64,000 nucleotides of DNA from Streptomyces sp. CBMA152 (GCF_014596475.1 NZ_MECJ01000006.1:62001-126000); one strand, 5' to 3'; shown: positions 8,686-17,377, counted from the first letter of the stretch. Program-made: numbers and translations. Notes: generated by a model not told the origin, from the letters alone.

Positions 8686-9774
8686 TCAGAGCCAGCCGTT
8701 GCGGCGGAACCCCCGGTAGATGGCGTAGCAGGCCAGCGTCATCACGGCGAGCGAGATCGGGTACCCGTAACGCCAGTGCAGCTCCGGCATGTTGTCGAAG
8801 TTCATGCCGTAGATGCCGCACACCATCGTCGGTACGGCGACGATCGCGGCCCACGCCGTGATCTTGCGCATGTCCTCGTTCTGAGCCACCGTCACCTGCG
8901 CGAGGTGGGCCTGGAGGATCGAGTCGAGCAGCGCGTCGATGGAGCCGATCTGCTCGGTGACCCGGGTGAGGTGGTCGGCGACGTCGCGGAAGTACGGCTG
9001 CATGTCCGCGTCGACGGGCGGCAGGGGCCGGGTGGCGAGATCGTTGAGCGGCCGGTGGAGCGGGGTCACCGCCCGCTTGAACTCCAGGAGTTCCCGCTTG
9101 AGCTGGTAGATCCGGCCCGCGTCGCCGCGCCCGGAGGTGTCGCTGAAGACGGCGGTCTCGACGGCGTCGATGTCGTCCTGCATCGCGTCGATGACCACGA
9201 GGTAGTCGTCGACGACATGGTCCGCTATCGCGTGCAGTACGGCGGCCGGCCCCTTGGCCAGCTGCTCGGGGGTGTCCTCCAGGGCCTCGCGGAGCGGGCC
9301 GAGCGAGCCGTGCTTGCCGTGGCGGACGGTGACCACGAAGTCGGGGCCCGCGAAGACCATGAGCTCACCGGTCTCGACGACCTCGCTGGTGGCGGTCAGC
9401 TCCTCGTGCTCGACATAGCCGACGGTCTTGAACACCGCGAAGAGCACGTCGTCGTACGGCTGGACCTGCGGGCGCTGATGGGCGCGGACCGCGTCCTCGA
9501 CTGCCAGTGGATGCAGCTCGAAGAGCGCGGCGATCCCGGCGAACTCCTCGGCGCTCGGCTCGTGCAGCCCCACCCACACGAACCCCTCCTTGGCCCTGCG
9601 CACCCGGCGTACGGCCTCGTCCACCGGACAGTCGCCGGGCTGGCGCACCCCGTCGCGGTAGACCACGCAGTTCACCACCGCGCTGCCGAGCGGCGAGCGG
9701 GCGGGGTGGCTGAGGTCCACCGTGCGGCGGTACGCGCGGCGTACGGCCCTGCGGAGGTTGCGGATCATCGGCAC
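8686..9774 (-). CDS. corA: CorA-family divalent cation (Mg2+/Co2+) transporter
   Basis: A 362-residue CorA-type channel protein with a long cytoplasmic N-terminal domain rich in acidic helices, then two C-terminal membrane helices separated by the signature GMN (YGMNFDNMPE). The protein ends RRNGWL, a basic cytoplasmic tail usual in the family. GTG 9774 is preferred because AAGGAG stands 9 nt upstream; an ATG two codons later is possible. It would take up Mg2+ down the membrane potential. Confidence 0.9.
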   Translation of the reverse strand: MPMIRNLRRAVRRAYRRTVDLSHPARSPLGSAVVNCVVYRDGVRQPGDCPVDEAVRRVRRAKEGFVWVGLHEPSAEEFAGIAALFELHPLAVEDAVRAHQRPQVQPYDDVLFAVFKTVGYVEHEELTATSEVVETGELMVFAGPDFVVTVRHGKHGSLGPLREALEDTPEQLAKGPAAVLHAIADHVVDDYLVVIDAMQDDIDAVETAVFSDTSGRGDAGRIYQLKRELLEFKRAVTPLHRPLNDLATRPLPPVDADMQPYFRDVADHLTRVTEQIGSIDALLDSILQAHLAQVTVAQNEDMRKITAWAAIVAVPTMVCGIYGMNFDNMPELHWRYGYPISLAVMTLACYAIYRGFRRNGWL

Positions 9775-9920
9775 GGCTGAGCTCTCCTTCGGCGGATCGG
9801 CGGCCAGTGTGCCACGTGTGCCTAAAGGGACGGTCAGGACCCGGGTGCGGACGCCGGACAGGGGCGTCCGGCGCGTGGGAGGCTGCCCTCCGGCGCCCCG
9901 GCGGGCATAGGTTGAGCGCC

Positions 9921-10886
9921 ATGAGCAATCTCGATCGTCAAGCCACACTGTCGGTGTGCGGCGGCCGCGGCTTCGTCGTCGCCGAGCCGGTACGCGAGCT
10001 GTTGTCGCCGCGTACCGTCAAGCTCGGCGAGTCCACCGAAGTCCGCCGGCTGCTGCCGAACCTCGGCCGCCGCATGGTCGGCGCCTGGGCCTTCGTCGAT
10101 CACTACGGTCCGGACGACATCGCCGACGAGCCCGGTATGCAGGTGCCGCCGCATCCCCACATGGGGTTGCAGACGGTGAGCTGGCTGCACGAGGGCGAGG
10201 TGCTGCACCGCGACAGCCTCGGCAGCCTGCAGACCGTTCGCCCCCGCGAACTGGGCCTGATGACCTCGGGGCGGGCGATCAGCCACTCGGAGGAGAGCCC
10301 GAAGCCGCACGCCCGCTTTCTGCACGGCGCCCAGCTCTGGGTCGCCCTGCCCGACGCCCACCGCCACACCGAGCCGCACTTCCAGCACCACGCGGATCTG
10401 CCTGTCGTCACCGCGCCCGGCCTCACCGCCACGGTGATCCTCGGCGAACTCGACGGCGCGGCGTCGCCCGGCACCACCTACACCCCGCTGGTCGGCGCCG
10501 ACCTGACCCTCGCCGCCGGGACCGAGACGAGGCTGCCGCTCGACCCCGACTTCGAGTACGCGGTCCTCGCGATGTCCGGCGAGGCCCATGTGGACGGCGT
10601 CCCGGTGCTGCCCGGCTCCATGCTCTACCTCGGCTGCGGCCGCACCGAACTCCCGCTGCGGGCCGCCTCCGACGCGGGCCTGATGCTGCTCGGCGGCGAG
10701 CCGTTCGAGGAGGAGATCCTGATGTGGTGGAACTACATCGCGCGTTCGCAGGCGGAAATCGAGGAGGCGCGGACGGCCTGGATGGAGGGGTCGCTCTTCG
10801 GTGAGGTGAAGGGCTACGCCGGGGAGCGGCTCTCCGCGCCCGAGCTCCCGCCGGTGCCGTTGAAGCCGCGCGGCCGGGTGCGCTGA
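9921..10886 (+). CDS. Pirin-family protein
   Basis: A 321-residue bicupin of the pirin family. The N-terminal cupin has the metal-site cluster PPHPHMGLQTV with a later His/Glu pair (SHSEES), and the second cupin is intact at the C-terminus. Pirins bind Fe(II); some act as quercetinases or redox-sensing cofactors, and the role here is not known. The ATG at 9921 has no SD but a TAGGTT hexamer ends 7 nt before it, suggesting a leaderless transcript. A hairpin terminator follows. Confidence 0.87.
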   Translation: MSNLDRQATLSVCGGRGFVVAEPVRELLSPRTVKLGESTEVRRLLPNLGRRMVGAWAFVDHYGPDDIADEPGMQVPPHPHMGLQTVSWLHEGEVLHRDSLGSLQTVRPRELGLMTSGRAISHSEESPKPHARFLHGAQLWVALPDAHRHTEPHFQHHADLPVVTAPGLTATVILGELDGAASPGTTYTPLVGADLTLAAGTETRLPLDPDFEYAVLAMSGEAHVDGVPVLPGSMLYLGCGRTELPLRAASDAGLMLLGGEPFEEEILMWWNYIARSQAEIEEARTAWMEGSLFGEVKGYAGERLSAPELPPVPLKPRGRVR

Positions 10887-10925
10887 CCTGGGCTTTTCAT
10901 AGTCCGGTCGACGTACGGATGGGAT

Positions 10926-10951
10926 GGGTCCCGAGGGTGTCCTCGGGGCCC
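10926..10951 (+). terminator. Hairpin terminator after the pirin gene
   Basis: Arms GGGTCCCGAGG and CCTCGGGGCCC (one T-G pair) around a GTGT loop, followed by TTCTTGCT. It closes the pirin transcript before the next promoter. Confidence 0.75.
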
Positions 10952-10970
10952 TTCTTGCTGCCCGCAACCC

Positions 10971-11014
10971 GGAACGTTCCGGATGCCTCATGCCGGGCAC
11001 CCCCGGCTACCTTG
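10971..11014 (+). promoter_or_regulatory. Shared promoter element, copy A (palindrome + N19 + CTACCTTG)
   Basis: GGAACGTTCCGGATGCC (10971-10987), then exactly 19 nt, then CTACCTTG (11007-11014) with TACCTT as the likely -10. The first block contains the perfect palindrome CCGGAACGTTCCGG. The same arrangement with the same spacing recurs at 14636-14679 (minus strand) and 17378-17421. The predicted transcription start is about 59 nt before the GTG of the 36-residue peptide gene. Confidence 0.65.
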
Positions 11015-11079
11015 CGGGTCGCCGACGGCGGACGACGCCGCCGCGCACACGACTCCGTACAGGAAAAGGAAGAGGTGCC

Positions 11080-11190
11080 GTGCGCAGAACGCGAACCACC
11101 CTGCTGGGGGCGCTCGTCGCGCTCACGTCCCCGACCACGGCGCCCAGCGCCTTCGCATGCAACGACACCCCCTTCCAGAGCTGGTCGTGA
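11080..11190 (+). CDS. 36-residue secreted micro-peptide
   Basis: A small ORF beginning GTG with a long purine-rich SD (AGGAAAAGGAAGAGG) 4 nt upstream. It encodes an Arg-rich N-terminus, a hydrophobic core (LLGALVALT) and a likely signal-peptidase I site after APSAFA, leaving a mature peptide of about ten residues beginning Cys-Asn-Asp and ending Ser-Trp-Ser. Its stop is 17 nt before the start of the DUF4185-type gene, so the two are probably co-transcribed and coupled. No homologue is recognised. It may be a signal or partner peptide, or simply the exported remnant of a longer gene. Confidence 0.55.
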   Translation: MRRTRTTLLGALVALTSPTTAPSAFACNDTPFQSWS

Positions 11191-11207
11191 CCATGGAGGA
11201 CCGAGAG

Positions 11208-12419
11208 ATGACGATCCCGTCGCAGCCCGACCGCGCGCCCAGCAGGCGCACCGCGCTGAAGGCCGGCATGGGCCTCGCGCTGGGCGCGGGAGTGGCCGCG
11301 CCCGGCACCGCATCCGCCGCGCCGCGCGGCACTCAAGGCGCCGCCCTGGCGCGGCAGGTCGGCACCCCGCTGTGCGAACAGCCCGGGGACTCGGCGAGCG
11401 CGCAGGGGCTGGCCTCGGGTGACCTGGGCATCCCGTACTTCCGGGAGCACGACGGCAGTTGGGGCTACGTCTTCGGGGACAGCTGGACGGGGCCCCGGCA
11501 GAGCGGTGACTGGATCGGCTCTCCGGTCATGCTGAACCAGGCGAAGTTCGACAGCTCGGGCGGCACACCGATCTCCTTCACCTGGGCGATGCCCACGGGC
11601 GGCGCGGCGGGCCAGCTCTTCGACTACCGGCACAACGCGGACAACGGCTACGGCGACACCGAGGTCTCCCGCATACCCAACGACTGCATCGAGTTCGGCG
11701 GCCGCACCTACATCCAGTACACCTCGGTGTTCACCTGGGACCCGCCCGCCGGGTGGGACGGGTCGCTGATGTCCGGCGTGGCCTACTCCGACGACCACGG
11801 CGTGACCTGGCACGACTACCCCTACCACTGGCCCGGTGACCGCCTGGGCGCCAACCAGAGCATGTACGGCATGTGGTCGTTCGCGGGCATCGACAACGGC
11901 TATCTGTACATCTTCTCCAAGCGCTGGAACGGCGGGCACAAGAACACGGGGGACGGGGGCGCGATCCAGCTGTTCAGGATCTCGCCGGACGAGTTCCGGG
12001 CGGGGAACTTCGGGGCGCAGGAGAACTGGGCCTATCTGGACGGCCGTTGGCAGTGGACCAGGGACGTCGGCCCGTCGGTCATCCTCTCCGGCAACAACAT
12101 CGGCGAGTTCTCCGTGAAGCGCATCGGCGGCACGTACTGCATGAGCTACCTGGACGTGGCGGACTACTCGATCTGCACCCGCACCGCCTCCCGGCCCGAC
12201 GCGGTCTGGTCGGCCCCCAAGGTACAGATAGTCGGGAACAGTGGCTGGCCGGCCAGCCACTGGGGCAAGCCCCAACTGCCCTTCCTGTACGGCGGATACA
12301 TCCACCCGGGCAGTGCCGGTGCGACCTCGCTGACCCTGATCGTGTCGCAGTGGTCCTCGGACGCGAACCGGCAGACCACCGCCTACCGGGTCCTCCAGTA
12401 CGACGGCATCAACCCCTGA
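11208..12419 (+). CDS. Tat-exported DUF4185-type (five-bladed propeller/glycosidase-like) protein
   Basis: A 403-residue exported protein with a twin-arginine signal (PSRRTALKAGMGLALGAG, cleavage near TASA). The mature part has repeated beta motifs such as GSWGYVFGDSW, VAYSDDHGVTWHDYP and LPFLYGGYIHPGS, which match DUF4185 proteins related to five-bladed-propeller glycosidases. It probably binds or cleaves an extracellular polysaccharide. ATG 11208 is used because GGAGG sits 8 nt upstream; ATG 11193 would remove that spacing. It is the second gene after the secreted micro-peptide and under the same promoter. Confidence 0.78.
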   Translation: MTIPSQPDRAPSRRTALKAGMGLALGAGVAAPGTASAAPRGTQGAALARQVGTPLCEQPGDSASAQGLASGDLGIPYFREHDGSWGYVFGDSWTGPRQSGDWIGSPVMLNQAKFDSSGGTPISFTWAMPTGGAAGQLFDYRHNADNGYGDTEVSRIPNDCIEFGGRTYIQYTSVFTWDPPAGWDGSLMSGVAYSDDHGVTWHDYPYHWPGDRLGANQSMYGMWSFAGIDNGYLYIFSKRWNGGHKNTGDGGAIQLFRISPDEFRAGNFGAQENWAYLDGRWQWTRDVGPSVILSGNNIGEFSVKRIGGTYCMSYLDVADYSICTRTASRPDAVWSAPKVQIVGNSGWPASHWGKPQLPFLYGGYIHPGSAGATSLTLIVSQWSSDANRQTTAYRVLQYDGINP

Positions 12420-12450
12420 CCCCCTGAGCGCGAGGCCCGGACATGACACA

Positions 12451-12479
12451 GGCGCGGCCCCGGACACCGGGGCCGCGCC
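12451..12479. terminator. Bidirectional hairpin terminator
   Basis: Perfect 12-bp arms GGCGCGGCCCCG and CGGGGCCGCGCC with a 5-nt loop, between the convergent DUF4185-type and NlpC/LGFP genes. Confidence 0.85.
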
Positions 12480-12495
12480 GTCGCTGTGCCGTGCG

Positions 12496-13506
12496 TCAGT
12501 TGGTGGTGATCCAGGTGCCCCTGGCGGCGGTCCAGTGGATGGTGGCTTTCTGGAAGACCTGCTTCACACCGCCGGGTTCGTCCTGTTCGTCGGTGGTGGG
12601 GTAGCCGAGTTTGGCTTCGTGCCCGGCCGTGTGGAACGCGTCGTAGATGGCGTCGTGGACGATGTGGGTGCCGGTCTGGGGGGACCACAGGAAGAGGCCG
12701 TGTTCGAAGAACTGGTAACGGCCCCGAGTACCGTCGGGAGCGGCGGAGGCGTCGGCCTCGTCCATGGTGGGAAAGCCCCAGCGGCGTTCGGAGTCCGTCG
12801 CCCAGAACCGCTGCAGGATGTCCCCGCGCACGGCGTACGCCGCGTCCGGATGCCAGATGATCATGCCGTTCTGGAACACTTGGAAGCGACCGCCCAGCGC
12901 GGAGTCGCGCTCACCTGTGGTCGGCGTGCCCAGGGCGCCGTTCGCGCCGCCCATGCTGTCGTACTTCACCGCGATCGAGCCGTACGGGATCTTGTCGTCG
13001 AGCTGGTTGTAGCGGCGCGGCGCGAACCCGCGCAGCCCGTTGCCCCACACGCGCTCCTCGGCCACGTGCCCGAAGTCGTACTCCTCGCGCACCACCGGCT
13101 GCGTGTGCGCCGGATCGGCCCACCGTACGAACAGCGCCACGTGGTGCGTGCCGCCGTCGACGTCCATGAGCAGGGCATCGCCGGGCTGGAGGTCGTTCGC
13201 GGGGATGTCGGAGGTGACGTTCCACAGGTCCCAGGTGGTCAGCGCCCTGCTGAGGTTCCAGGCCATCGACACGAAGCCGGAGCAGTCGGGGCGGTAGCAG
13301 CCGAACTGGTTCGCGTGGCAGCCGTCCCAGCTGTACGGCACCTGCTCGGCCACCCACGACGCCGAGCGGTCCATCACCTCGCCGCGACCGATCGTGCCGT
13401 CCGGCACCGAGGCACTCGCGGCGGGGGCCGTGGTCAGCGTCGCCGCGAGCGCCGCCAGCAGCAGAACCAACGCCCCCAGAGCGCGCCGGAGATTCGGTGA
13501 TCTCAT
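12496..13506 (-). CDS. Secreted NlpC/P60-like wall peptidase with LGFP repeats
   Basis: A 336-residue exported protein with a signal peptide over residues 1-33 (LVLLLAALAATLTTAPAASA). A Cys-His peptidase-like domain follows at about 40-170, with the nucleophile in RPDCSGFVSMAW and the His in GTHHVALF. Three to four LGFP-type repeats (about 180-336) follow, with signatures LGTPTTGE, GFPTMDEAD and GYPTTDEQD. LGFP repeats anchor proteins in the actinobacterial envelope, so this should cut peptidoglycan stems or an acylated wall polymer outside the cell. It starts 13 nt after the transglycosylase gene with SD GGAG and is the second gene of that operon. Its last 155 or so residues are almost identical to that neighbour. 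Confidence 0.85.
   Translation of the reverse strand: MRSPNLRRALGALVLLLAALAATLTTAPAASASVPDGTIGRGEVMDRSASWVAEQVPYSWDGCHANQFGCYRPDCSGFVSMAWNLSRALTTWDLWNVTSDIPANDLQPGDALLMDVDGGTHHVALFVRWADPAHTQPVVREEYDFGHVAEERVWGNGLRGFAPRRYNQLDDKIPYGSIAVKYDSMGGANGALGTPTTGERDSALGGRFQVFQNGMIIWHPDAAYAVRGDILQRFWATDSERRWGFPTMDEADASAAPDGTRGRYQFFEHGLFLWSPQTGTHIVHDAIYDAFHTAGHEAKLGYPTTDEQDEPGGVKQVFQKATIHWTAARGTWITTN
12497..12909 (-). repeat. Duplicated LGFP block, copy 1
   Basis: This tract aligns base for base with 13521-13933 (offset 1024) and is about 95% identical over its first 380 nt. It encodes the C-terminal LGFP repeats of two adjacent genes and extends to both stop codons. Confidence 0.9.
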
Positions 13507-13519
13507 CAGTTTCTCCAGG

Positions 13520-14554
13520 TCAGTTGGTGGTGATCCAGGCGCCCCTGGCGGCGGTCCAGTGGATGGTGGCCTTCTGGAAGACCTGCTTCACACCGCCGGG
13601 TTCGTCCTGTTCGTCGGTGGTGGGGTAGCCGAGTTTGGCTTCGTGTCCCGCTGTGTGGAAGGCGTCGTAGATGGCGTCGTGGACGATGTGGGTGCCGGTC
13701 TGTGGGGACCAGAGGAAGAGGCCGTGTTCGAAGTACTGGTAGCGGCCGCGGGTGCCGTCGGGGGCGGCCGCAGCGTCGGCCTCGTCCATGGTCGGGAAGC
13801 CCCAGCGGCGTTCCGCGTCGGTCGCCCAGAACCGTTGCAGGATGTCGCCGTACACGGCGTACGCCGCGTCCGGATGCCAGATCACGATGCCGTTCTTGAA
13901 CAGCTGGAAGCGGCCGCCCAGGGACGCGTCCTCCTCGGCGCGCACCGGAGCGCCGAGCGGACCCCCGCCGCCGCCCAGCGCCGCGTACTTCGCGCCGATC
14001 GTGCCGTACGGCTGGAACGCCTCGTCCCGCATGGCCCGGGCCTTGTCCTCGGCGGTGTCGTACTTCCAGCCGTAGGCGGAACGCTGCACGGCCTGGGCCA
14101 GTTCGCCGGCGGTGCTGCCCGCCCAGTCGGGCTCCATCTGCTGGGCCACTTCGAAGAACTTGTTCGCCGCGTAGTCGACGTCGAGGCACTGCGCGGGCTG
14201 GCACCAGCCCTGCGAGGGCCGCTGCTGGAACACGCCGAGCGAATCCCGGTCCCCGCAGTTCAGGTTGTTCATACGGGACTCGATCCAGCCGGTCTCGAAG
14301 CCGGCCAGCATCACCTTGTCGGAGACGCCCCGGCGCTGTCCGACCTCGTACACCTTGCGCGTCACCGCGATGTCCCGGTCCGGCGGGATGTCGCAGAAGT
14401 CGGCGGCCGGCGCGGCATGCGCGAGCGGGCCGGGTACGGGGCCCGGGCCCTGGGCCCAGGCCGGGCCGCTCAGCAGCGACACGGCCGCCATGGTCAGCGA
14501 AACCGCTGCGCCGCGTCTCGCGCGGCTCGTACGACGTGGGGCTGTGCCAGACAC
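13520..14554 (-). CDS. Secreted lytic-transglycosylase-like protein with LGFP repeats
   Basis: A 344-residue exported protein with a signal peptide (LTMAAVSLLSGPAWA) and a lysozyme-like/SLT-type domain (about 45-165). The probable catalytic Glu is in FETGWIESRMNNL, and Cys residues (CGDRD, GWCQPAQCLDV) probably form disulfides. The C-terminal LGFP repeats nearly copy those of the downstream gene. It should cleave the glycan strand of peptidoglycan, complementing the peptidase encoded next. The start is GTG 14554, preceded by GAGGAGCAGG; promoter copy C lies 82 nt upstream. Confidence 0.83.
   Translation of the reverse strand: MSGTAPRRTSRARRGAAVSLTMAAVSLLSGPAWAQGPGPVPGPLAHAAPAADFCDIPPDRDIAVTRKVYEVGQRRGVSDKVMLAGFETGWIESRMNNLNCGDRDSLGVFQQRPSQGWCQPAQCLDVDYAANKFFEVAQQMEPDWAGSTAGELAQAVQRSAYGWKYDTAEDKARAMRDEAFQPYGTIGAKYAALGGGGGPLGAPVRAEEDASLGGRFQLFKNGIVIWHPDAAYAVYGDILQRFWATDAERRWGFPTMDEADAAAAPDGTRGRYQYFEHGLFLWSPQTGTHIVHDAIYDAFHTAGHEAKLGYPTTDEQDEPGGVKQVFQKATIHWTAARGAWITTN
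13521..13933 (-). repeat. Duplicated LGFP block, copy 2
   Basis: Partner of 12497-12909. Divergence rises abruptly beyond 13933, which suggests a duplication or recent gene conversion limited to the LGFP module. Confidence 0.9.
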
Positions 14555-14635
14555 GTTCCTGCTCCTCTGCTCCGGAAGTCGCCCTGCGGCGAAGGGAGTT
14601 GAGGTGCCAGGTGGGACACCACGGCACCGGGCAGG

Positions 14636-14679
14636 CAAGCTAGCCAGCGGTTGGCCGCGCGCGGCACCCGGAACGCTCC
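14636..14679 (-). promoter_or_regulatory. Shared promoter element, copy C (minus strand)
   Basis: Read on the minus strand: GGAGCGTTCCGGGTGCC (14679-14663), 19 nt, then CTAGCTTG (14643-14636). Block order, sequence and spacing match copies A and B. It would start a transcript about 75 nt upstream of the transglycosylase/NlpC operon. Confidence 0.65.
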
Positions 14680-14743
14680 GGAGTGACAGCGCCGTCGGGA
14701 GGAGGGGAGGGTGGGGAGCATGTGCGGGACCGAAGGGCGGTGC

Positions 14744-16177
14744 CTACCGGTGGTGAGCGGGAGCGGGGCAGGCGGGGAGCGCGGGGTGGTCCCGGGTGCG
14801 GACGGCGGGCAGCCAGGCGACGGGCGCGGTGGCGTCCGCGTCGAGGCGGACGCGGAACCACCTGGTGGAGACGGCGTCGGTCTCGTCGATGATGGGCTTC
14901 CCGTCCGCCAACTCGCAGTCGGCGTCGAGGACATCGCCGTGCCACACCCGCTGGGGCACCACGTTGTCGGCGGTGTAGGCCCGCATCGGGTCGATGGCCA
15001 GGCCGAGGCTGCACTCGGCGTCCCGGGTGGGCCGCAGCCTGCACGGCAGATCGGCGTTGAACACCCGGACGTGGACGACGGGCTCGCCGCGGTCCGGCAG
15101 GGCCGCCGCGCCGTCGCCGGCTGCGGCCGCCCAGAGGACCGCGGTGGCCGCACCCGCCTTGAGGGCGAGGAGCGCGGTCCGGCCCCGCTTGCCGCGCCGG
15201 GGCGATCCGGCCGATCCGTCGGCCAGGTGCGCGGTGATCCGGGCGAGCAGCCGCTCCGCCGTGTGCTCGGCGCGCGCGGCATGGTCGGGGGCCAGGCAGT
15301 CGGCGGCCAGGGCACGCCAGAACGGCGGGACCGCGTCGTCCATGCGCAGCGGGGCACGCCCGTCCGCGTACTCCTGCGCCGCGGCGCCGCGAGAGACCGG
15401 GGTGGCGCCCGGGAACGGGGAGGCACCGCCGGTGAACACCTCGTGGATCATGACGCCGAGGGCCCAGATGTCGGCGGTGGGCCGTATCCGTACGCCGTGC
15501 TCGCCGAGCGGGGCCTTCCAGCGTTCCGGCGGGAGGTAGTCCATGGTGCCCATGGGCGGGGCGTAGCCATGGGTGCCGTCGGCGCCGGTCAGCTCCGTGG
15601 CGAGCCCGAAGTCGGAGAGTCTGACCGAACGGTCCGACATGAGAAGGACGTTGTCCGGTTTGAGGTCGCCGTGCACCCAGCCGCTGCGGTGCAGATGGGC
15701 CAGCCCTTCGCAGATGCCGGCCAACAGGCGGGCGGCCTCGGTCGCGGTCACCCCGGTGCCGAGCGCGTCCCGCAGGCTGCCCCGGGCGCGCTCCATGACC
15801 AGGACGATCGCACCGTCCAGGGACGGCCGGTCCGGGTCGCTGAGCACGACGGAGTCGAGGAGGCGGATCAGCCGTGGGTGGGGGGCGCGGCGGGCGAGTT
15901 CGACCTCGCGCCGGGCCGCCTCGGCGATCTTCCGCGCCTGGCGCGGCGCGAGCCCGGCCGTCGGCAGGAACTTCAGCGCCACCTCGCGCGGATCCGCCGA
16001 ACGCTCCCCGTCGTACTCGACATCCAGGCCCGCGTGGACGGTCGCCCAGCCGCCGGCGCCGATCGGCTCCCCGACCTCCCAGCGCCCGACGCGGTGACCG
16101 CGCGGGAGCACGTCGGTGCGGTCACCGCTGTCCGGGGCACCGGCCGTGCCCCGCACCGCACCACCACCCCGGTTCAT
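14744..16177 (-). CDS. Transmembrane Ser/Thr protein kinase (Hanks type)
   Basis: A 477-residue kinase. The N-terminal domain has a P-loop (IGAGGWATVHAG), catalytic HGDLKPDNV (Asp about 171), SDFGLA and the activation-loop end MGTMDYLPPE. A single membrane span is likely at about 330-352, followed by an external region of some 120 residues with Cys residues that is not a PASTA array and is not recognised. HGD in place of HRD is common in bacterial kinases. Its ATG overlaps the stop of the FHA gene by 4 nt, so kinase and FHA protein are translationally coupled. The FHA protein is the likely substrate or reader. Confidence 0.88.
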   Translation of the reverse strand: MNRGGGAVRGTAGAPDSGDRTDVLPRGHRVGRWEVGEPIGAGGWATVHAGLDVEYDGERSADPREVALKFLPTAGLAPRQARKIAEAARREVELARRAPHPRLIRLLDSVVLSDPDRPSLDGAIVLVMERARGSLRDALGTGVTATEAARLLAGICEGLAHLHRSGWVHGDLKPDNVLLMSDRSVRLSDFGLATELTGADGTHGYAPPMGTMDYLPPERWKAPLGEHGVRIRPTADIWALGVMIHEVFTGGASPFPGATPVSRGAAAQEYADGRAPLRMDDAVPPFWRALAADCLAPDHAARAEHTAERLLARITAHLADGSAGSPRRGKRGRTALLALKAGAATAVLWAAAAGDGAAALPDRGEPVVHVRVFNADLPCRLRPTRDAECSLGLAIDPMRAYTADNVVPQRVWHGDVLDADCELADGKPIIDETDAVSTRWFRVRLDADATAPVAWLPAVRTRDHPALPACPAPAHHR

Positions 16178-16989
16178 CGCACCGCTGGCCGCTCTGACAC
16201 CCGGGCCCCGGCGGCGCCCCGGCGCGGGAGGAGCGCGAGGTGCTCCTCACGCACGAGGCCGAACCGCAGCGCGACCGAGACGACCGCCTCGCGCTTGCCG
16301 TTGCGGCGGGCGCCCCGGCTCGGCTCGTGCCGCTCGGCCGGGGTGCTGAGCCGCATCTTCTCCTCGGCGAGGTAGTCGATGTGCGAGCTGACCGCCCGTG
16401 ACGTCAGGCCGACGCAGCCGGGATGGCCCTGGAGGCGTTCGACGATCTGAGGAGTGGTCGGCACCGCGAGCGGCGATTCGTCCCGCAGCCGTGGTTCGCA
16501 GAGCGCGACCAGTACGAGGAAGTAGATGGCCGTCTCGTCCATCGAGTACGCCATGAGGGTGTGGCTGCCCCACGGGCCGCCCGCGCGGTCCGGGTCGAGG
16601 TAGACGTGGTCGGGTGCGAACACCTGGAAGGCGACCGTGGTGCCGCTGCGCGTGGGCAGCACGACCCGGGCGAACTCGAACGGGATGGGCGCCCCGGCCC
16701 GCCGTGGCGGAACCCTCAGATACTCCCCGGCGCCCTCGGGGTTCTCCACCAGATAGCTCTGGGTGGCGCTGTGGTTGCTGAGCTGCCAGTGGTCGTCCGT
16801 CACCCGGATCTCCCCGGCGAGGCGGGAGATCGCCGCGTCCACGAGGCGCAGCTCCACCGGGCTCGTCGCGGAGCCCCGTCCGAAGCGGGCCACCTCACCG
16901 GGGCCGAGCCGCAGCGTCACGGGGTCCGCGCCCGGCTCCGCCCGCGGGCCGCAACTGCCCGGCGGCAGATGAATGACTATCCCGCTCAT
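16174..16989 (-). CDS. FHA-domain protein, partner of the adjacent Ser/Thr kinase
   Basis: A 271-residue cytoplasmic protein. Residues about 20-100 have the forkhead-associated pattern (RFGRGS, then AISRLAGEIRVTDDHWQLSNHS), which reads phosphothreonine. The C-terminal half (about 130-250) has a helical layout with LTSRAVSSHIDYLAEE that resembles a winged helix-turn-helix; this is an inference. ATG 16989 has an AGGGATC SD. The stop codon overlaps the kinase start (ATGA), so the pair forms one signalling unit. Confidence 0.75.
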   Translation of the reverse strand: MSGIVIHLPPGSCGPRAEPGADPVTLRLGPGEVARFGRGSATSPVELRLVDAAISRLAGEIRVTDDHWQLSNHSATQSYLVENPEGAGEYLRVPPRRAGAPIPFEFARVVLPTRSGTTVAFQVFAPDHVYLDPDRAGGPWGSHTLMAYSMDETAIYFLVLVALCEPRLRDESPLAVPTTPQIVERLQGHPGCVGLTSRAVSSHIDYLAEEKMRLSTPAERHEPSRGARRNGKREAVVSVALRFGLVREEHLALLPRRGAAGARVSERPAVR

Positions 16990-17377
16990 GATCCCTACTG
17001 CCTCTGCACCCCGTCCACGCCCGGCCCGTCCATCACATAACGGACGAACCTCCCTGGCGGGCGCGGTACATCTGAAGGATGGCGTGACCGGAGCCTGAAG
17101 GTCCATCAGGTTTCCCGTCACAAATGCGAGAGGACGGCGCTCGACGGATCCATGGGCTTGAGGAGGCGCTTGAGGGCCGGTGGACCACGGTTTCGCACGG
17201 TGGAACGGGTTCCAGTACGGCGCGAGGCGGACTCTGCGAGGAGTTGAACGAGGGTCAACTTTTGGCCAATCGCGGTGCGGCCGCCTTTACGTACGTGGCG
17301 CTGGGCGCGGGAATCCCGGCGTCACCCCGCCCCGCCGCCGACGCACGATCGCCCGTCGAGGCATGGCATGTCACCCC
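16990..17377. other. Intergenic region without a recognised gene
   Basis: A divergent spacer between the FHA gene (minus) and promoter copy B (plus). Reading frames here lack an SD and a recognisable protein. I see only a weak imperfect palindrome near 17096-17112. Confidence 0.5.

Noticed and set aside
8572..9780. 402-codon plus-strand frame opposite CorA
   Set aside because: Low-complexity composition; CorA motifs and GMN are on the other strand.
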